Assembly: GCF_019420015.1 (NCBI RefSeq)
Contig: NZ_JAHZIA010000008.1
Location: 256,899 to 320,898, forward strand
Direction of reading: 5' to 3'
Source: Anaerofustis sp.
GTDB lineage: Bacteria; Bacillota; Clostridia; Eubacteriales; Anaerofustaceae
DNA: 64,000 nucleotides
Shown: piece after piece, positions 36,240 to 45,695 of the stretch
Layout: each line of letters begins with the position of its first letter
Numbering within the stretch: the first letter of the stretch is position 1
The notes under the pieces: model-generated
Told to the model about the DNA's origin: nothing
Database searches by the model: none
The model's input: the letters and a program-made list of their open reading frames with translations, nothing else
Position numbers and translations under genes: made by a program

Positions 36240-37607
36240 TTGGCAAAAGACAAAAAAATATTCGTCTGCAGTGAATGTGGATATGAAAGCCCTAAATATT
36301 GGGGAAAATGCCCGGACTGCGGGAAATGGAATACTTTCAGCGAATTTTCAAAAAAAGAACTGGATATCGTAAACAACAATGCAAACATTGTTACACCAAA
36401 AGTAAAAAAGTTAAACGACATCAGTGCCGACGATGACATAAGATTTTCAACATCTATAAGCGAATTGGACAGAGTATTGGGCGGAGGAATAGTAGCATCA
36501 AGTCTGGTTTTGGTAGGAGGAGAACCGGGAATAGGTAAATCCACCCTTTTAATGCAAACCGCATACAATATTTCTCTTACCAATAGAAAAGTCCTTTATG
36601 CATCAAGTGAAGAAAGTCTGACACAGTTAAAATTAAGATTGGACAGATTGAAGCTTAAAGACGGTAACATAATGGTACTATCCAATACAAATATAGAGCA
36701 AATAATCGAAAGCGCAAAAGAAAACAAAGTAGATTTACTAATCATAGACTCAATACAAACAGTAAGAAGTACAGATATACAAAGCGCCCCGGGAACGATA
36801 ACCCAAGTAAGAGAATGTACAAACTTACTTATGAACTTTGCAAAGGCAAGCAATACCAGTGTATTTTTGGTGGGTCACATAAACAAACAAGGAACATTGG
36901 CAGGTCCTAAAACCATTGAGCATATGGTGGATACGGTCATGTATTTCGAAAACGAAACAAATTCAAATCTAAGGATATTGAGACTAAGCAAAAACAGATT
37001 TGGCTCAAGTGAAGAAATAGGCGTATTTGAAATGACTAAACGTGGGTTGGAATGTGTAATCAACCCTTCAAAACTCCTCCTTGAAGACAGAGAAAACAGA
37101 AGTTACGGAAGCACTATATGCGCGGCAATGGAAGGAAACAGAAGTATGCTCATAGAAATACAAGCTCTTGCAACAGATTCTTCTTTCCAAGTCCCAAGGA
37201 GAGTTTCGACCGGGTTTGAATACAACAGATTTGTTTTGATTTTAGCTGTAATAGAAAAGATGACAAATATAAAACTTCATTCTACAGACGTGTACCTTAA
37301 CGTTGTAGGAGGAGTTAAAATAAAAGAAACAGCAAGCGATTTGGCTGTAGCCTGTGCTATTGTATCTTCCGTATTAAAAAAAGAGATAAGAAGAGATACA
37401 TTAATTATCGGAGAAGTCGGATTATGCGGAGAAATACGAAATGTAAGTAATATATATAAAAGAATAAAAGATGCAAAATCCATGGGCTTTACAAGAGCTA
37501 TCATTCCTTTTTCAGCTTCATCAGACGAAGAACTAAAAAATATTGATATCGAAATAGTAAAAGTAAGTACCCTAAAACAAACTATATTTAACCTATTCAA
37601 CAAGTAG
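36240..37607 (+). CDS. radA: DNA repair protein RadA
   Basis: A protein of 455 aa. The N-terminal zinc finger is CSECGYESPKYWGKCPDCGKW, followed by a RecA-like ATPase with Walker A GEPGIGKST, Walker B LLIIDSIQ and the RadA motif KNRFGS. A C-terminal Lon-like domain (about 280-455) contains LNVVGGVKIKETASDLAVACAIVSS. It drives branch migration in homologous recombination. The start is TTG with AGAGG upstream (MAKDKKIF). Its stop codon is the first base region of the long inverted repeat that precedes bioY. Confidence 0.95.
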   Translation: MAKDKKIFVCSECGYESPKYWGKCPDCGKWNTFSEFSKKELDIVNNNANIVTPKVKKLNDISADDDIRFSTSISELDRVLGGGIVASSLVLVGGEPGIGKSTLLMQTAYNISLTNRKVLYASSEESLTQLKLRLDRLKLKDGNIMVLSNTNIEQIIESAKENKVDLLIIDSIQTVRSTDIQSAPGTITQVRECTNLLMNFAKASNTSVFLVGHINKQGTLAGPKTIEHMVDTVMYFENETNSNLRILRLSKNRFGSSEEIGVFEMTKRGLECVINPSKLLLEDRENRSYGSTICAAMEGNRSMLIEIQALATDSSFQVPRRVSTGFEYNRFVLILAVIEKMTNIKLHSTDVYLNVVGGVKIKETASDLAVACAIVSSVLKKEIRRDTLIIGEVGLCGEIRNVSNIYKRIKDAKSMGFTRAIIPFSASSDEELKNIDIEIVKVSTLKQTIFNLFNK

Positions 37608-37669
37608 AACAAAACATGTCAACCTTGATAGTGATATTAGTTGACATATTTTGTTCTTTTATTATATCA
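37607..37669 (+). promoter_or_regulatory. BirA-like operator and promoter of bioY
   Basis: ATGTCAAC (37617-37624) and GTTGACAT (37641-37648) form a dyad with a 16-nt spacer, the geometry of biotin-repressor operators. The right arm contains a TTGACA -35 (37642-37647), with TATATC 16 nt further on. The dyad extends to 18-bp arms with one mismatch, so the same DNA could form a terminator-like hairpin for radA. Confidence 0.6.
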
Positions 37670-37699
37670 TATTTTCAAAACAAAAAAGGAGAAAAAAAT

Positions 37700-38233
37700 A
37701 TGAAAACAAAAGACTTAATTTTATGTGCATTATCAGCAGTTTTTATGGCTATATGTTCATGGACATCAATTCCGACATCAATACCTTTCACAATGCAAAC
37801 TTTTGCCGTTTTTTTTATTATATTTGTACTCGGCGCAAAAAAAGCAGCTATATCCATAACGGTTTATATCCTTATGGGAGCAATAGGAATCCCGGTATTT
37901 TCAGGATTTACCTCCGGAATGGGAATATTATTCGGCAGTACCGGAGGATATATAATCGGTTTTTTATTAAGCGCATTATTTCTGTCAATAACAAAATTCA
38001 TTTATAAAAAAAGCAGCATAAAAACACTGATATTTTCGTTTATATCCTTATTTATATGTTATACCGCAGGAACATTATGGTTTTACCTCGTATACACATC
38101 ATCAACGGGAACCATAACATATTCGGGTATACTCGCCATGTGTGTAGTACCTTTTATTATTCCCGATACAATAAAAATACTTCTTGCCTTCTACGTATCA
38201 AAAATCATAAAAAGCAGGATTTACGATGATTAA
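37700..38233 (+). CDS. bioY: biotin transporter BioY
   Basis: A protein of 177 aa with six hydrophobic helices and the BioY signature IPFTMQTFAVFFIIFVLGAKKAAISITVYILMGAIGIPVFSGFTSGMGILFGSTGGYIIGF. It is the substrate-binding S component for biotin uptake, working with an ECF module encoded elsewhere. The start at 37700 follows AAGGAG; 28 upstream codons run through the operator and are not coding. The dyad upstream suggests repression by BirA when biotin is plentiful. No biotin synthesis genes are seen, which fits dependence on uptake. Confidence 0.92.
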   Translation: MKTKDLILCALSAVFMAICSWTSIPTSIPFTMQTFAVFFIIFVLGAKKAAISITVYILMGAIGIPVFSGFTSGMGILFGSTGGYIIGFLLSALFLSITKFIYKKSSIKTLIFSFISLFICYTAGTLWFYLVYTSSTGTITYSGILAMCVVPFIIPDTIKILLAFYVSKIIKSRIYDD

Positions 38234-38642
38234 TCTTAGACCTCACCATATTCTCTGTACTCTGTTTTTTGAAGAAAAAGGCTATAATGAAGAATTCATA
38301 TATAACATGAAAACAGTTATAAAAAATCTTAAACAGAATCCATATATAAAGCTCACTAAAAACGAAGATATAATATGCAAGAAATGCCCGAATAATGAAA
38401 ATGGTATCGGTTGTATCAACAACGAAAAAGTACAAAGTTATGATAAAAAAATACTGGATATTTTAAACCTTAACACAAAAGAATCTTACAAATACAGTTC
38501 CATACAAAATTTAATTATAGAAAAGATTATATTTCCCGGGAAAAGAAAACAAATATGTAAGGATTGTGAATGGAAATATATATGTAATAAAAAAGAAAAG
38601 AATTTAATACATACCTTTACTAAAACATATAATACTCAGTAA
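38226..38642 (+). CDS. DUF1284 family Cys-rich protein
   Basis: A protein of 138 aa beginning with the DUF1284 signature LRPHHILCTLFFEEKGYNEEF. It has a Cys cluster IICKKCPNNENGIGC in the middle and CKDCEWKYIC near the end, which suggest a metal or Fe-S centre. The function of the family is unknown. Its ATG lies 8 nt inside bioY, so the two are co-transcribed and translationally coupled; this places it under the same biotin-linked control. That association is the only functional hint. Confidence 0.85.
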   Translation: MINLRPHHILCTLFFEEKGYNEEFIYNMKTVIKNLKQNPYIKLTKNEDIICKKCPNNENGIGCINNEKVQSYDKKILDILNLNTKESYKYSSIQNLIIEKIIFPGKRKQICKDCEWKYICNKKEKNLIHTFTKTYNTQ

Positions 38643-38668
38643 ACAAAATAAAAAATAAATATAATTGA

Positions 38669-38732
38669 ACTTACCTATTAAGAGAAAATATGGATGCAAT
38701 AATCGTAACTTATTCTGACTTAACAGGTAAGT
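38669..38732. repeat. imperfect inverted repeat with 14-bp arms
   Basis: ACTTACCTATTAAG (38669-38682) and CTTAACAGGTAAGT (38719-38732) pair with one mismatch around 36 nt. It lies in the gap between the convergent DUF1284 and YwaF-like genes. It might be a weak terminator or a remnant repeat; no T-run follows. Confidence 0.4.
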
Positions 38733-38814
38733 ATTAATAGTAGATAAAACATATTATTTCTAACACAAAATTTTACATCTTTATCAAAGTATATAATTTG
38801 TTTATAAATAAATC

Positions 38815-39556
38815 TTATATTTTTTCAAACTCTTTTTTATATTCCGCCTTATATTTCAGATACCAAGGTATATACATAAAAAACCATACAATTATCACCA
38901 AAACAACTACAGAGGGTATATAAAAACTCCAAAGGAGACACGGGAGCCGGTATATTTAAAAACATAAAATTTGTACTCCACAACTTATTTAAGAAGTATA
39001 TAGGTACAGCCAAAACACCTATAAATACCCCAACATGAATCAGCTCTTTATAATTAGGTTTGAGTCTTCCGCTGTAAAGCAGCATAGCTACAAAAACCAC
39101 TAGCCATGTATGAATGGTAAAAGAGTTTATATTAGAAAAATGAAACATTGGATAATTTGTCCAATCCGGAAATATTAACGCCGCGAGAGCTCCGGGCAAA
39201 GAAAGAGCATATAAATACTCTCCGTTTAATTTACCGGGCTTGAAAGCGTACAAAAATGTTATAAATATCGATATTCCGCACAAATGAAAGGGTAAATGCT
39301 CAAGAGTAAATGTTCCCGCAATATAATGGAATATATCTTTTAATATTTCTTGAATAACAATCAAAACCGCAAAAAACTTCAATATTTTATTCTGCACATT
39401 AAAATCTGTTTTTTTAAAGATTCTACACATACACAAAATAAAAATAAATATGCTAAAAAGCCATATTAAATGCTCTTTTGAAAAAATACTCCAAAGAAGT
39501 GATTTAGGTATCAATTCAGGATTAGAAAAAAAATAATCAAATGTCAAAACATACAC
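38815..39556 (-). pseudogene. TIGR02206/YwaF-like membrane protein with C-terminal frameshift
   Basis: A membrane protein with about seven hydrophobic helices and the YwaF-type HLPFHLCGISIFI and FPDWTNYPMFHF motifs. The intact frame ends at 38849 after an atypical tail (LYTLCSCFGDNCMVFYVYTLVSEI). Shifting by one base near 38910-38925 opens a frame reading PSVVVLVIIVWFFMYIPWYLKYKAEY and ending at 38815, which matches the usual last helix of the family. The whole region is 742 nt, one base more than a multiple of three, so a single-base insertion or a small deletion is likely. The protein may lose its last helix. A sequencing error is the alternative. Confidence 0.75.
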
Positions 39557-39632
39557 CTCTCATAAAATATTATTTAAGTTATTATATAATAAAAAAAATA
39601 TTATAAAATACAACAAAAAATTACAAATAAAA

Positions 39633-39656
39633 AAGCTTTGGATAACTCCAAAGCTT
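39633..39656 (-). terminator. terminator of ligA
   Basis: AAGCTTTGG and CCAAAGCTT pair around 6 nt and are followed by TTTTTT on the minus strand. Confidence 0.8.
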
Positions 39657-39662
39657 AATACA

Positions 39663-41642
39663 TCAAATCATTTTCTCAAACTCTTCTTCCGAGATAATAT
39701 CTATACCCAGCGCCTTTGCTTTTTCTTCCTTAATTCCCGCATTTTCCCCTGCCAACACATATGTTGTGTTTTTGCTTACGGAAGAAGAAACTTTACCGCC
39801 GTAATTTTCTATTATTTTTTTTGCTTCACTTCTTTTATATTTAGATAACGTTCCGGTTAAAACAAAGGTCATATTCTCAAACTTCAAATCTTCATTTTCT
39901 TCATTGATATACTCCATATTTAATCCTACAGATTTAAGTTTATTTATCAATTCTATTTTTTTCGGATTATTGAAGAAATTTACTATCTCAGTTGCCATTT
40001 TATCTCCTATCTCATTAATGGAAACTATATCATCATAAGAAGCATTAATAAGATTATCCATATTCTTAAATTTTTTGGCAAGAAGTTTTGCACCTTGCTT
40101 TCCCACTAAATTTATTGATAGTGCAAATAATAAATCTTCAAGAGAATTCTCTTTTGATTTTTCAATTGCATTCAGCATATTTTGAACGGATTTTTCACCC
40201 ATTTTTTCAAGATTTTCAATATCCTTGCGTTTATTTTTAAGATTATAAATATCACTTATATCATTTATCAAATCCGCTTCGATTAAACTCTCCAATACCT
40301 TTTCACCTAAAGTATCTATATTCATGGCGTCTCTGGATGCAAAATGGATAATCTCTCTGGAAATTTTGGCCGAGCAGTCTATATTTATACATTTTACGGC
40401 ACTATTCCCTTCATTCCTTACGACCTTATGGTTGCACACAGGACACACCTTAGGCATTTCAAACAACTTCTCACTGCCATCTCTGTCACCTTTAACGGAA
40501 CTAACAACCTGAGGAATAATTTCTCCCGCTTTCTTTACGACCACACTATCCCCAATCCTTATATCATTATCCTTTATATAATCTTCGTTGTGCAATGTAG
40601 CCCTGCTTACAAAAGACCCATCTATCCTTACACCGTCAAGTATGGCAACAGGTGTTAAAGTTCCTGTTCTGCCGACGTTAACAATAATATCTTTAAGTTT
40701 TGTTATGACTTTGGTCTCGCTAAACTTATAAGCGATTGCCCATCTTGGATTTTTATTTGTAGCACCCAAAATCTCTCTTTGTTCCAAATTGTCTAATTTT
40801 ATTACCGCACCGTCTATTTCATACGGCATACTTTTTCGCATATATTCTTTTTTTTCAAGCTCTTCAAAAATAGCTTGCATATTATCAAAGATTTTGTATT
40901 CACTGACTTTGAATCCGAGTTTTTTCAGATAATCCAAGCTTTCGCTATGAGAAGAAAAAGACATATTATCAATATGTTCTAACTGAAAGATAAAACAATC
41001 TAAATTTCTTTTTGCCGCAATTTTCGAATCAAGTTGTCTTATTGATCCCGCAGCCATATTTCTGGGGTTTGCAAAAAGGCTCAATCCGTCTTTTTCTCTC
41101 TCTTTATTTATTCTTTCAAAGTTATCCTTGTATATTAAAACCTCTCCTCTTACGGTTAAATTTACTTTTTCTTTAAGCTTTAAAGGAATAGTTTTAATTG
41201 TCTTAACATTAAGTGTTACATCTTCACCGGTCTGTCCATCCCCTCTTGTAGCTCCTGTTGTCAATATACCGTCTTTATAAGTAAGAACAATTGTCAACCC
41301 GTCAAATTTATTTTCAAGAGTATATTTTGGATTTTCAATCTCTTTTTTTATTCTCTCATCAAAATCTTTAAGCTCATCATAAGAAAAAGCATTAGCTAAG
41401 CTAAGCTGCTTATACTCATGCTTTACCTTATTAAAGACATCAAGAGCCTTTCCCCCTACTCTGTCCGTAGGGGAATATTCTTTTTTAAATTGAGGATATT
41501 TTTCTTCAAGCTCTGTAAGCTTCCTAAGCATCATGTCATACTCATAATCTGATATATCCGGATTATCCTCTTCATAATATTTTCTATTATGCTCTAAAAG
41601 TTTATCGGTTAATTTCTCTATCTCTATTTTTATATCTTCCAT
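39663..41642 (-). CDS. ligA: NAD-dependent DNA ligase
   Basis: A protein of 659 aa. Domains in order: Ia, the adenylation domain with the catalytic Lys in ENKFDGLT, OB fold, a zinc finger (CPVCNHKVV...CINIDCSAK), a helix-hairpin-helix region (about 440-570) and a C-terminal BRCT domain (MTFVLTGTLSKYKRSEAKKIIENYGGKVSSSVS). It seals nicks in replication and repair using NAD. It is 10 bp from the upstream penicillin-binding protein gene and ends in a terminator. Confidence 0.96.
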   Translation of the reverse strand: MEDIKIEIEKLTDKLLEHNRKYYEEDNPDISDYEYDMMLRKLTELEEKYPQFKKEYSPTDRVGGKALDVFNKVKHEYKQLSLANAFSYDELKDFDERIKKEIENPKYTLENKFDGLTIVLTYKDGILTTGATRGDGQTGEDVTLNVKTIKTIPLKLKEKVNLTVRGEVLIYKDNFERINKEREKDGLSLFANPRNMAAGSIRQLDSKIAAKRNLDCFIFQLEHIDNMSFSSHSESLDYLKKLGFKVSEYKIFDNMQAIFEELEKKEYMRKSMPYEIDGAVIKLDNLEQREILGATNKNPRWAIAYKFSETKVITKLKDIIVNVGRTGTLTPVAILDGVRIDGSFVSRATLHNEDYIKDNDIRIGDSVVVKKAGEIIPQVVSSVKGDRDGSEKLFEMPKVCPVCNHKVVRNEGNSAVKCINIDCSAKISREIIHFASRDAMNIDTLGEKVLESLIEADLINDISDIYNLKNKRKDIENLEKMGEKSVQNMLNAIEKSKENSLEDLLFALSINLVGKQGAKLLAKKFKNMDNLINASYDDIVSINEIGDKMATEIVNFFNNPKKIELINKLKSVGLNMEYINEENEDLKFENMTFVLTGTLSKYKRSEAKKIIENYGGKVSSSVSKNTTYVLAGENAGIKEEKAKALGIDIISEEEFEKMI

Positions 41643-41652
41643 TGTTTACCTT

Positions 41653-43845
41653 CTAAAAAATATGAAGTTTATTACAAAGACTATCAGGCTCGTGACCTTT
41701 TATATAATACCTTATTTCTTTATTTTCTTTGTCACATTTTTCCTTATTAAACAGCATACCGCTTGATGAATCAACATTCACCTTTACAACCTGCCTGTCT
41801 TCATATTTATCAATCTGATCTTCCGGAACAGAAATAGTTTCAACTTCCAATCTTGTAAAATATTCTCTGTCCGCAACATCTATATTATCTTTTACCACCA
41901 ATAAATTTTTATACTCAACATTCTCCGTTGAAGATGAAGTTCCTTCACCTACATTTGCTATTTTACCGAAATCATCTATTTCATCCGTATTATTTACATA
42001 TCTTGAATAAAACGAAGCTACTCCGGATGAAGATATTCCATATAGTATCTTATTTGAAGGTGTTCCCACCCATATACTTGTGGCAAGATTTCCTGTAACC
42101 CCACAGAACCAAAAGTCCTTATTATCATGAGTTGTTCCTGTTTTACCGAATGTTTCGTATTGTGTTCTGGCAAGGGTTCCTGTTCCGTAATTAACAACGC
42201 CTTTCATACATTCCACGATAGCTTCATTTGCTTCGCTGGTTCTTATTCTTTCAGATTCTGCAGGCTTTCTTTCGTAAAGAACCTTTCCTTCTTTTGTTGT
42301 TATTTTTTCAACAAAATAATAAGGATATTTTTCTCCGTCATTCGCAAAAGCAGAATAAGCATTTGCAAGCTCTAAAGGTTTTAATCCATAGGTAAGCCCT
42401 CCAAGAGCGAAAGCATAGTTGTTATCATTGTATACAGGGTCATCTTCCACATCAACCAAAGTGGTAAACCCAAAGTCTTTAACAGCTTCGTATCCCGCAA
42501 GATTACCGTCTTCATTTACCCCAAGCTCTTCATAAAGTCTCAAACAAGCAGTATTCAAAGAATTCGTAATCGCTTTTTGTATTGTTACTCTTCCGTAATA
42601 TTTATTACCGTAATTTCTAGGAGAATATCCGTATAAATTTATAGGACCATCCTGTACGGTAGAATATATTGTTTTATCCGGAAGTTCCAAATATTTTGAC
42701 ACATACAGTGGTTTTATTGTACTTCCTGGCTGTCTTGCTGTGTTAGCCATATCAATTGCCGAAGATCCGCCGTAATAAGCCACAACTTTACCGTTAGACC
42801 CATCAACAGTGGTAAACGCAAGATCCGCACTGTCGGTAATTCCATAAGCAGACATAAATTCTTTAACGCTCTTGATACCTGAAGTTTGAAGACTCATATT
42901 AAGAGAACAATAAATTTTAAGCCCGTCCTGATTAATCATTTGTTCAACTTTAGCCTGAGCATTTTTCTTACTCATCTGATTTTTATCCGTAAAACTATTT
43001 ACCAAAACGTTTTGAGCTTCGCTTAGAACCCTTTGTGAATATGCACCGCATCCTTCTCTTATTCTTCCGTTAAAGTTTTTCTGAGAATCAGATTTTTTAA
43101 TTGAGATTTTCTTTGCTTTTGCGGCCTCATTTTCTTCATGGGTTATATATCTGCATTCTTCCATCGAATCAAGAACTTCTTCTTTTCTTGCCTTCGACTG
43201 TTTATATCCGGATTTCGTTGTAGGGTTATACACTGTCGGAGCCTGAGGAATCCCCGCTAAAAGAGCGCACTCTTCCAAAGTCAAATCTTTTACATGCTTA
43301 CCGAAAAATCTTTTGGAAGCTTCTTCTACTCCGTACGTTCCCTGCCCCATAAAAACATCGTTTAAATATATTTCAACAATTTCTTCTTTGCTGTATTTCT
43401 GTTCTAGTTTAACTGCCAATAAAATCTCTTTTATTTTTCTGGTATAAGTTCTCTCGTCCGAAAGGAATAATCTTCTTGCAACTTGCTGCGTAATAGTAGA
43501 AGCACCTTCGTGTATACCATCACCTTTTAAGTTTACGACAATCGCTCTGAAAATCCCTTTAAGGTCGAATCCATGATGTTGATAGAATCTTCTGTCTTCT
43601 ATTGCAACAACGGCATTTACAAGATCATCTGGCATATCTTCTATTGAAACTAAAGTTCTGTTTTCATCATATATTTCTCCAACCAGTTGCTTATCCTCAG
43701 TAAGTATTTGCGTTTTAAGCTTTGGAGAATATGTATACCCTGATATATCAGGTAAAGTAAGGGAAATATACATAAATACCGTAGCACCGGCTAAAATGAT
43801 ACCTATTAACAATACACCGATAATTTTAGTTAATGTTTTTTTCAA
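41653..43845 (-). CDS. class A penicillin-binding protein (PBP1-type)
   Basis: A protein of about 730 aa: cytoplasmic stub, one transmembrane helix, a glycosyltransferase 51 domain (EDRRFYQHHGFD, EGASTITQQVARRLFL, RKIKEILLAVKLE) and a transpeptidase domain with the catalytic SxxK (STIK), the SLN triad and KTGT. It polymerises and cross-links peptidoglycan. The start is probably TTG at 43845, since GGAAGG is 7 nt upstream. The ATG at 43860 is possible but has no site. It lies upstream of ligA on the same strand. Confidence 0.92.
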   Translation of the reverse strand: MKKTLTKIIGVLLIGIILAGATVFMYISLTLPDISGYTYSPKLKTQILTEDKQLVGEIYDENRTLVSIEDMPDDLVNAVVAIEDRRFYQHHGFDLKGIFRAIVVNLKGDGIHEGASTITQQVARRLFLSDERTYTRKIKEILLAVKLEQKYSKEEIVEIYLNDVFMGQGTYGVEEASKRFFGKHVKDLTLEECALLAGIPQAPTVYNPTTKSGYKQSKARKEEVLDSMEECRYITHEENEAAKAKKISIKKSDSQKNFNGRIREGCGAYSQRVLSEAQNVLVNSFTDKNQMSKKNAQAKVEQMINQDGLKIYCSLNMSLQTSGIKSVKEFMSAYGITDSADLAFTTVDGSNGKVVAYYGGSSAIDMANTARQPGSTIKPLYVSKYLELPDKTIYSTVQDGPINLYGYSPRNYGNKYYGRVTIQKAITNSLNTACLRLYEELGVNEDGNLAGYEAVKDFGFTTLVDVEDDPVYNDNNYAFALGGLTYGLKPLELANAYSAFANDGEKYPYYFVEKITTKEGKVLYERKPAESERIRTSEANEAIVECMKGVVNYGTGTLARTQYETFGKTGTTHDNKDFWFCGVTGNLATSIWVGTPSNKILYGISSSGVASFYSRYVNNTDEIDDFGKIANVGEGTSSSTENVEYKNLLVVKDNIDVADREYFTRLEVETISVPEDQIDKYEDRQVVKVNVDSSSGMLFNKEKCDKENKEIRYYIKGHEPDSLCNKLHIF

Positions 43846-43973
43846 AATAGTACCTTCCATTTATAAAATAATTTTTATATATTTTAAATACATTATAGTA
43901 AAATTTACAAAATAATTGTTTTTTTTAATTTATAATAATCATAATATAAAAAATGTAAAAAAAGAGGCTTTTC

Positions 43974-44819
43974 ATGAATATTTCATTAAAATTTAATAAA
44001 TTTCAAATATTTACTGTATTTATTATTATAACCTTAATAATATTACCATGTTTTCCGTCTTTAGTAAATGGAAAGGAAGAAAAAAACCTCACTAAAATAA
44101 TGGGAGAAAATTACGAATGTTCGGCAAATCAGATGTACTTGTATTTAATAAAAAACAATGATCCGAAAGGGAATAATCCCATATCAAAAAAATACGCAAA
44201 AAGCTTCGTAAAAACAACCATAAAAGAGGCAAAAAAAGAGGGCGTGAGAGCAGATATAACTTTTTGTGTAATGATGCACGAAACCGGATATCTTAATTTT
44301 AAAGGAGACGTAAAAAAAGAACAGAATAATTTTGCAGGTCTTGGAACTACGGGAGGAGGAGTAAAAGGAGCAAGCTTTAAAACAATGGAAATAGGAATAC
44401 GGGCGGTTGTGCAACATTTAAAATGTTACGCATCAACCGAACCTCTAAACCAAAAATGTGTAGATCCGAGGTGGAACAATACTTTAAGAAATAAAGCAAA
44501 GTACGTCGAATACTTGGGGTATGCAGACAATCCATATAAAAAAGGATGGGCATATCCGGGAAAGGGATACGGTAAAAAGGTTTTAAAACATCTTGAAAAT
44601 GTAAAAAAAATAAACAATAAAGATGCAGAAGAAATAGAAGAAAGAAGCAATAAAATTTTATTTAAAAGAAAAAATCCTGATACATTTATCAACAAATCTT
44701 TATCAATAAGCTTTAATATACTGACAATATATTTACTTTTGTTAATCTTTTATAAAATAAACAAAGCCGATAAAAAAACAACAAAATACATAACTAAAAG
44801 AACAAGAAATAAAAGATAA
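43974..44819 (+). CDS. glucosaminidase-domain protein (GH73-like)
   Basis: A protein of 281 aa. A signal-type helix (10-33) is followed by a glucosaminidase domain (about 60-205) with the catalytic-type MMHETGYLNF, NNFAGLGTTGGG and GIRAVVQHLKCYAS, and WAYPGKGYGKKVL. It then has a short coiled region, a C-terminal hydrophobic helix (about 242-262) and a lysine/arginine tail. Tethering by both ends to the membrane is unusual for such hydrolases and is inferred from hydrophobicity. It would cleave the glycan backbone of peptidoglycan. AAAGAGG precedes the ATG. Confidence 0.85.
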   Translation: MNISLKFNKFQIFTVFIIITLIILPCFPSLVNGKEEKNLTKIMGENYECSANQMYLYLIKNNDPKGNNPISKKYAKSFVKTTIKEAKKEGVRADITFCVMMHETGYLNFKGDVKKEQNNFAGLGTTGGGVKGASFKTMEIGIRAVVQHLKCYASTEPLNQKCVDPRWNNTLRNKAKYVEYLGYADNPYKKGWAYPGKGYGKKVLKHLENVKKINNKDAEEIEERSNKILFKRKNPDTFINKSLSISFNILTIYLLLLIFYKINKADKKTTKYITKRTRNKR

Positions 44820-44820
44820 C

Positions 44821-44851
44821 AAAAAAGAGTCATATAATATGACTCTTTTTT
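44821..44851. terminator. bidirectional terminator
   Basis: A perfect 14-bp stem around TAA, between the convergent glucosaminidase and DegV genes. Confidence 0.85.
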
Positions 44852-45695
44852 ATTTTACAACCATAGTAAAACCAAGGGTACCGCTTCCAAGATGAGCTCC
44901 TACCGTAGGTCCTATATTGTATATAAGATCTTCATCTATTTTTTCCCCATTAGATACAAGCCTTCTTATAAGCTCTTCGCAATTTTCTTTTTCATTGGAA
45001 TATGTGAAATAAACAGGATAAGAATCATCTCTGTCAAAGCTTTGATAAATTTTTATTATTTTTTTATAAGCTCTGGCTTTTCCAAGGGCTTTATCTTTCA
45101 TATAAAGTTTCCCGTGTTCATCTATACTTATTATTGGTTTCATATTTACGGCTTCTCCGATTGTGGCCTGTGCTTTTGTGAGTCTGCCGCCTCTGTGTAA
45201 ATATTCCAAAGTATCAACTATTATTACAGAACGCAATTTCTTTGTAAGATTATAAATGTTTTCGTATATTCTTTTTGCACTCTCGCCTTCATCTCTAAGT
45301 TTCACGGCAGTATCAACAAGCAACCTTACCCCGGTTATTGCATGAACGCTGTCAATTATATAAATATTTTCATATTCTGATATTTGCTTTGCAATATTGG
45401 CACTTTGCACGGTCCCGCTTAAGCCGCTTGAAAGCAATATAACTATCAACTCATCTCCATTTGCTTTAGCTTCATTAAAGTGCTCCAAAAATTCTCTCGG
45501 AGCAGGCTGTGCCGTTTTGGGGAATTCTTGACTATGAAAAAGTTTATTGTAAAAATCATCCTTACTTAAATTGATTCCATCCAAAAAATGTTCTTCCCCA
45601 AAAGAAACCGATATAGGAATCAATGATATATCCTTTTCTTTCAATTCTGCCGATTCATAGTCAGCAGAAGAATCAGTTAGTATTTTTATGCTCAT
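44850..45695 (-). CDS. DegV family fatty-acid-binding protein
   Basis: A protein of 281 aa with the DegV fold: ILTDSSADYESAEL at the N-terminus, TAQPAPREFLEHF, LSSGLSGTVQSANIA and the YLHRGGRLTKAQATIGEAVNMKPII segment that lines the lipid pocket, with HLGSGTLG at the end. In Firmicutes such proteins (FakB) present fatty acids to the FakA kinase. No fakA is nearby. The start at 45695 follows GGAGG. It overlaps the end of the MarR gene by 23 bp. Confidence 0.9.
   Translation of the reverse strand: MSIKILTDSSADYESAELKEKDISLIPISVSFGEEHFLDGINLSKDDFYNKLFHSQEFPKTAQPAPREFLEHFNEAKANGDELIVILLSSGLSGTVQSANIAKQISEYENIYIIDSVHAITGVRLLVDTAVKLRDEGESAKRIYENIYNLTKKLRSVIIVDTLEYLHRGGRLTKAQATIGEAVNMKPIISIDEHGKLYMKDKALGKARAYKKIIKIYQSFDRDDSYPVYFTYSNEKENCEELIRRLVSNGEKIDEDLIYNIGPTVGAHLGSGTLGFTMVVK

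Noticed and set aside
38669..38732. The 14-bp-arm inverted repeat as a miniature transposable element
   Set aside because: Only one copy is seen, it is short, and no target-site duplication is visible.
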